Shown: piece after piece, positions 12,830 to 15,345 of the stretch
How positions within the stretch are numbered: the stretch's first letter is position 1
Layout: every line of letters starts with the position of its first letter
Assembly: GCA_031266255.1 (NCBI GenBank)
Contig: JAISBK010000211.1
Coordinates: 1-15,345, forward strand
Length of the DNA: 15,345 nt
Direction: 5' to 3'
From: Treponema sp.
GTDB taxonomy: Bacteria > Spirochaetota > Spirochaetia > Treponematales > Breznakiellaceae
The notes under the pieces: generated by a model
Database searches by the model: none
What the model was told of the DNA's origin: nothing
What the model saw: only the letters and a program-made list of their open reading frames with translations
Program-made: the position numbers and the translations under genes

Positions 12830-14142
12830 TACTTGAACAAGTAACAAAATCCGGTAATGTATCTTGAAATATAAGGTCCACGGCTTCACTGTCCGTCATC
12901 CCTTGTTTAAGACAGGTGGATATATAACTGCGTATGCGACAGTATATCTTCGCTCCTTCCCAGCTCCTGAAACATCCGGATATCTTCTGCTGTACTTTCA
13001 TCATCCGCACATCCCGCTCTGCCTGGTTGTTCGTAAACGGTACTTCCTTCATCGTCATAAACCGTAATACCTCATCCTCCCGTCCTATCAGCCGTTCAAG
13101 CAGATTCCGGCTCTTCGGCTTCGCTTCCCGCCCCCTCTTTCAAGGCGGTTTCGCCTCCCCCTGGGGGCATTCTTTATCTCCCTCCCTCAGCAGTTTCCGG
13201 TATGCTTCCCGGACCTCCTCCTGCCTCCTCTTCCCCAACTTCCCTCCGGCTCTCTCTACTTCCTGATCCAATTCCAGCATATAATCTATCATAGCCTGTG
13301 CCCATTTCTGCCCTTCTTCAACCGCCAGCCTCAGTTCCCGTATCAGATGCGCGTTGCATAACGCATGTTCGTTCCCTCCAAACCCGTAATACGCTTTCCA
13401 GTAGTCATGCACCAATATCCCCTTCGTTTGACACATTGTGCAGCCATACCCGTTTCCCCCCTATGTTTATCCCCGTCTCATCACCGTTTAGTACCGCCTC
13501 CCCCTGTAATACAGCCTTCAAACCATCCCAGTTTGGTATACGCTTCCTTTTTGAAGTTACACACGCTCCCGGCGCTCAACGGTATAGTGATCTGGTTGGC
13601 GAAATGTTCCCTTACCCGTTCACAGGGTACCATCTGGTGTACCGACATATATACCGCATGGCTTTTTACGCTCCCTCCATACTGGACGCTTTGTACTACT
13701 CCTTCGGGAAACTCCGCACGTACCCGTTCCCCCCGTTCGTTCTCCACTATCTCCCCTTGGTATTCGGTTACTACCCGCCGTACTTCCATCTCTATGACCT
13801 GCCGCTTTCCATTCCCCCCTCAGGCAGGGTACGGCGGTCTATCCTAAGCGGAACTATCTTATCAGGGGTATCCACCGGCTTCAGGGTTGTCCCCAGATGC
13901 CCGGCCTGTCCGCCGGGTTTTCTTTTTCCTTCGGCCTGGGATGTTTTTTCCCGGTTCGGGTCTGCCGACGGCGGAATGCTGCTGTTTGACGAGTTTTTCA
14001 CCAGCCGTTTTTCGGCAAGGAGCAGGCAGAGGTCGAAGAGCAGGTCAACGGTTGCTTTCAGGGCTGGCGAGAGGTTCGGCTCATCCGCCAGTTGTTTCCG
14101 GGCCTTTTCTATGGTTTCCTGTATATTTATGCGGTTTTCCAT
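12816..14142 (-). pseudogene. Broken IS66-family transposase (TnpC)
   Basis: Four pieces in order make one IS66 transposase. The N-terminal piece (from 14142) has the hallmark KNSSNSSIPPSADPNREK and RKPGGQAGHLGTTL. A frame change at a G6 run (minus-strand view of 13819-13814) leads into the RRVVTEYQGEI...VQYGGSVKSHAVYMS piece. A second change near 13530 restores the first frame, giving NGDETGINIGGKRVWLHN with the catalytic Asp of DETG. Near 13425 about 26 codons are missing compared with the family and the frame changes again. It continues with GILVHDYWKAYY...HALCNAHLIREL, an in-frame TGA (13142-13140), then KSRNLLERL and PFTNNQAERDVRMMKVQQ with the catalytic Glu. All three DDE-region blocks are recognisable, but no continuous protein can be made. 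No zinc-finger CxxC is seen, as in the ISBst12 type. The open plus-strand frame across 13298-14158 is its shadow. Confidence 0.85.
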
Positions 14143-14260
14143 CCTGTATTTGGTATAGCACAGAGGGTTAGTTTATTCCAGGAGGGAAAAGTGATCGAAT
14201 ACTTACCCAAATTCAGCCTTTTTTACTAATTCTGGTGAAATACAAGCGGTTTTTCTATCT

Positions 14261-14278
14261 TTCCGACTGAATAGTTAC
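14261..14278 (-). repeat. Right terminal inverted repeat of the IS66-like element
   Basis: Read on the minus strand from 14278 inwards it is GTAACTATTCAGTCGGAA, differing from the left repeat at two positions. Confidence 0.8.
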
Positions 14279-14306
14279 ATTTTATTTTTTATTAATGCGC
14301 GAATAC

Positions 14307-14654
14307 TTATTTTGAAGCAGTGATTACTGACTGTTCCCAGGCTGTTCTGAAAACACGGTCACCTTCTTCTATGAGGCGGCGCAGGAATTGTTTGTGGCGG
14401 CGTGTAGTCATATTATCGAGAGCGGTTTGGGCTTCGGCGGGGATTGTGCCGAGGCCGCCACAAAGTGTTTTACCGCCTTCGCCGTCCCCTGCTATGTAAA
14501 ATGTCATTGTCATACCCGCAAACGGGTTATGCCCCTGTGCTTGCGGCGGTCCCCGGTAGGCGGCTTTCATGCCGGGGAGGTCGATGTTCCATTCAGGCGT
14601 AGCTTTTGCCACTGAACGGGGGCGGACAAACAGGCGGTAATATACTCGTGTCAA
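14307..14654 (-). CDS. Small hypothetical protein, possibly a fragment
   Basis: The frame gives 115 residues if it starts at the TTG at 14654; there is an in-frame TAA further upstream and no ribosome binding site before the TTG. The next possible starts are a GTG at 14612 and an ATG at 14570, also without good sites. The sequence has two parts: an N-terminal stretch rich in Arg, Pro and Gly (residues 1-50), and a C-terminal helical part (about 70-110, TTRRHKQFLRRLIEEGDRVF). There is no signal peptide or membrane helix. I do not recognise a family. Codon usage and composition look coding, and it sits between two transposase remnants, so it may be a cargo or relict gene of a mobile element, or a truncated piece of a longer protein. 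Whether it is expressed is doubtful. Confidence 0.45.
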   Translation of the reverse strand: MTRVYYRLFVRPRSVAKATPEWNIDLPGMKAAYRGPPQAQGHNPFAGMTMTFYIAGDGEGGKTLCGGLGTIPAEAQTALDNMTTRRHKQFLRRLIEEGDRVFRTAWEQSVITASK

Positions 14655-14703
14655 AATAAAATCAACCGGTTATTTCATTTTGTAATTAATTTTTGTGATT
14701 GAT

Positions 14704-14726
14704 ACTATCCTGCGGATAGTGTTTTT
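14704..14726 (+). terminator. Terminator-like hairpin with T-tract
   Basis: ACTATCC (14704-14710) and GGATAGT (14714-14720) form a 7-bp stem with a TGC loop, followed by GTTTTT. It points along the plus strand, although no plus-strand gene lies directly upstream. It could also be an operator or an element end upstream of the minus-strand ORF at 14307-14654. Confidence 0.45.
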
Positions 14727-14821
14727 CATATCGCCTGTTTGTTGGGAATAGCACGATTATTTCTCCTTTTATGAATTATAAACGCAGTATCATTTTTTTT
14801 TCGGGGCAAAACGGGAAAGTA

Positions 14822-14830
14822 TGATATACT
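14822..14830 (+). promoter_or_regulatory. Candidate extended -10 promoter element of the transposase fragment
   Basis: TGA followed directly by TATACT (14825-14830) is an extended -10. No good -35 is found upstream. Transcription would start near 14837, inside the hairpin that carries the ribosome binding site. Confidence 0.35.
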
Positions 14831-14833
14831 TGC

Positions 14834-14856
14834 GGTATCCCAGAGGAGGGGATACC
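14834..14856 (+). promoter_or_regulatory. Perfect hairpin presenting a ribosome binding site in its loop
   Basis: GGTATCCC (14834-14841) and GGGATACC (14849-14856) form an 8-bp perfect stem around the 7-nt loop AGAGGAG, which is a strong Shine-Dalgarno. It lies directly before the ATA at 14858 where the following frame should start. This could control translation of the transposase-like gene or be part of an element end. Confidence 0.55.
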
Positions 14857-14857
14857 T

Positions 14858-15194
14858 ATAGACACAAAAGAACGGGAAAAACTCATAACGGACGCCGTAG
14901 CGGAATTTGAGGCGGGCCTGCGGTCAAAAGCAGCGCAATTCGAGGCAACCCACGCCGAACGAAAATTGACTATCAGCGTCATAGAAACGCTCTGGGGAGC
15001 ATCCCGAAAACTATCGGATGAGATTCTCAAGCGGGTCTATACCGAATTGACCAACGGCAGTGAGGAAACGCTGGTACAGGAAAAAAACAGCCTTCGGCGA
15101 AGCGGGAATAACCGTTCGGAACAAGGGGAAACAGGAACGACAGATACAGACCACCCAGGGAGTATTGGAGTTAAGGCGGAGTGTTTTTAGGTAA
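14858..15194 (+). pseudogene. Broken N-terminal fragment of a transposase-like protein (ISKra4-like, tentative)
   Basis: The frame opens after a TGA at 14822-14824 and has no ATG, GTG or TTG before 14966, yet a perfect ribosome binding site (AGAGGAG) precedes an ATA at 14858. Reading from there gives a charged helical sequence: DTKEREKLITDAVAEFEAG, ERKLTISVIETLWGASRKL, SDEILKRVYTEL. At an A7 run (15081-15087) the coding sense moves to another frame, which continues KTAFGEAGITVRNKGKQ...IQTTQGVLELRRSVFR to a TAA at 15192-15194. 'TTQG.L.L.RS.F' is the pattern at the end of the N-terminal region of ISKra4-like transposases. The catalytic domain is absent. ATA probably derives from a mutated ATG. 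The family name is a guess from motif; that it is a broken gene is better supported. Confidence 0.45.
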
Positions 15195-15298
15195 TTGGAG
15201 TAGATTTAATTTGGAGGAATAGTGATTATATAGTTATCGGATTCTAACAGTAATATCATATTACAGAAAGAAGGGATAATCATTAGAGGATAGTAACT

Positions 15299-15345
15299 TT
15301 GGAAACTAAAACACTGGTCAAGCAGATCAAGGCTAAAAACCGCGC
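15299..15345 (+). CDS. Possible start of a further gene, cut by the window end
   Basis: A TTG at 15299 is preceded by AGAGGA (15285-15290) at 8-nt spacing and opens a frame ETKTLVKQIKAKNRA that runs to the window end. Fifteen codons are too few to name a product. The Lys-rich start would suit a DNA-binding or regulatory protein, but nothing firm can be said. Confidence 0.3.
   Translation, partial: METKTLVKQIKAKNR

Larger units (their letters stand above)
12812..14278 (-). mobile_element. Decayed IS66-family insertion sequence, single-ORF (ISBst12-like) type
   Basis: The element is about 1.47 kb, bounded by imperfect 18-bp terminal inverted repeats that begin GTAA, as is usual for IS66-family ends. 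It encloses one transposase-like region on the minus strand. There are no tnpA or tnpB accessory genes, which matches the ISBst12 subgroup of IS66. The transposase carries two frame changes, an internal deletion with another frame change, and an in-frame TGA, so the copy is almost certainly inactive by itself. The expected 8-bp target duplication is not seen: AAATAATT on the left and ATTTTATT on the right agree at only 5 of 8 positions. The left repeat overlaps the transposase stop. About 120 bp of non-coding sequence lies between the transposase start and the right end. Confidence 0.82.

Noticed and set aside
13298..14158. Plus-strand open frame of 286 codons
   Set aside because: It lies opposite the IS66 transposase remnant; the product is Phe/Ser/Pro-rich noise, while the minus strand shows clear IS66 motifs.
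12804..14286. 8-bp target duplication flanking the IS66-like element
   Set aside because: AAATAATT and ATTTTATT agree at only 5 of 8 positions in AT-rich sequence, so it is not a credible duplication.
1..15345. CRISPR array or tRNA genes
   Set aside because: No regularly spaced direct repeats and no cloverleaf with a T-loop GTTCRANYC and acceptor pairing were seen on either strand; the palindrome at 1497-1510 is not part of a tRNA.

Overview
The window reads like an accessory stretch of a spirochaete chromosome, most probably a Treponema-type organism of moderate GC. This rests on the look of the proteins: loose signal and lipobox regions, an OmpA-like protein with a long spirochaete-style N-terminal domain, and lineage-restricted secreted proteins. 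It is inference, because no rRNA or marker gene is present. There is no tRNA, rRNA or CRISPR array that I can see.

Layout. (1) 1-270 is the 3' end of a secreted or lipoprotein-type ORF, followed by a good intrinsic terminator. (2) 417-1422 is cysteine synthase (cysK) behind a consensus sigma-70 promoter. (3) 1556-2926 (minus) is an OmpA-domain envelope protein, divergent from a small coiled-coil protein at 3029-3472. (4) 3524-8355 (minus) is a tightly coupled five-gene ABC importer operon of the nickel/dipeptide/oligopeptide class, in the order binding protein, permease B, permease C, NikE/DppF-like ATPase, NikD/DppD-like ATPase. It is preceded by a promoter and a leader of about 165 nt rich in potential stems. 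(5) 8797-9447 is a secreted protein of unknown function. A strong terminator follows, directly abutting the ribosome binding site of a D-2-hydroxyacid dehydrogenase (9516-10469). (6) 10482-12515 (minus) is a two-gene Entner-Doudoroff/hexuronate module: KDPG aldolase fused to a C-terminal VOC (glyoxalase-fold) domain, then KDG kinase. Its promoter carries an inverted repeat in the spacer. (7) 12600-15345 is a mobile-element graveyard. It holds a GC-rich block with hairpins, a decayed single-ORF IS66-family element (ISBst12-like) with recognisable terminal inverted repeats, a small unknown ORF, and a second broken transposase-like fragment with a hairpin-looped ribosome binding site and an ATA where the start codon should be.

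How the genes work together. KDG kinase and the aldolase-VOC fusion would turn 2-keto-3-deoxygluconate into pyruvate and glyceraldehyde-3-phosphate. The convergent dehydrogenase may act on a related keto or hydroxy acid. The ABC operon is a complete importer (binding protein, two permeases, two ATPases); the sequence alone does not settle whether it carries nickel or a nickel chelate, or peptides. No clearly new multi-gene system stands out. The points most worth a second look are the aldolase-VOC fusion, the long structured leader of the ABC operon, the dehydrogenase gene starting straight after a terminator, and the unexplained hairpin-rich block next to the IS66 remnant.
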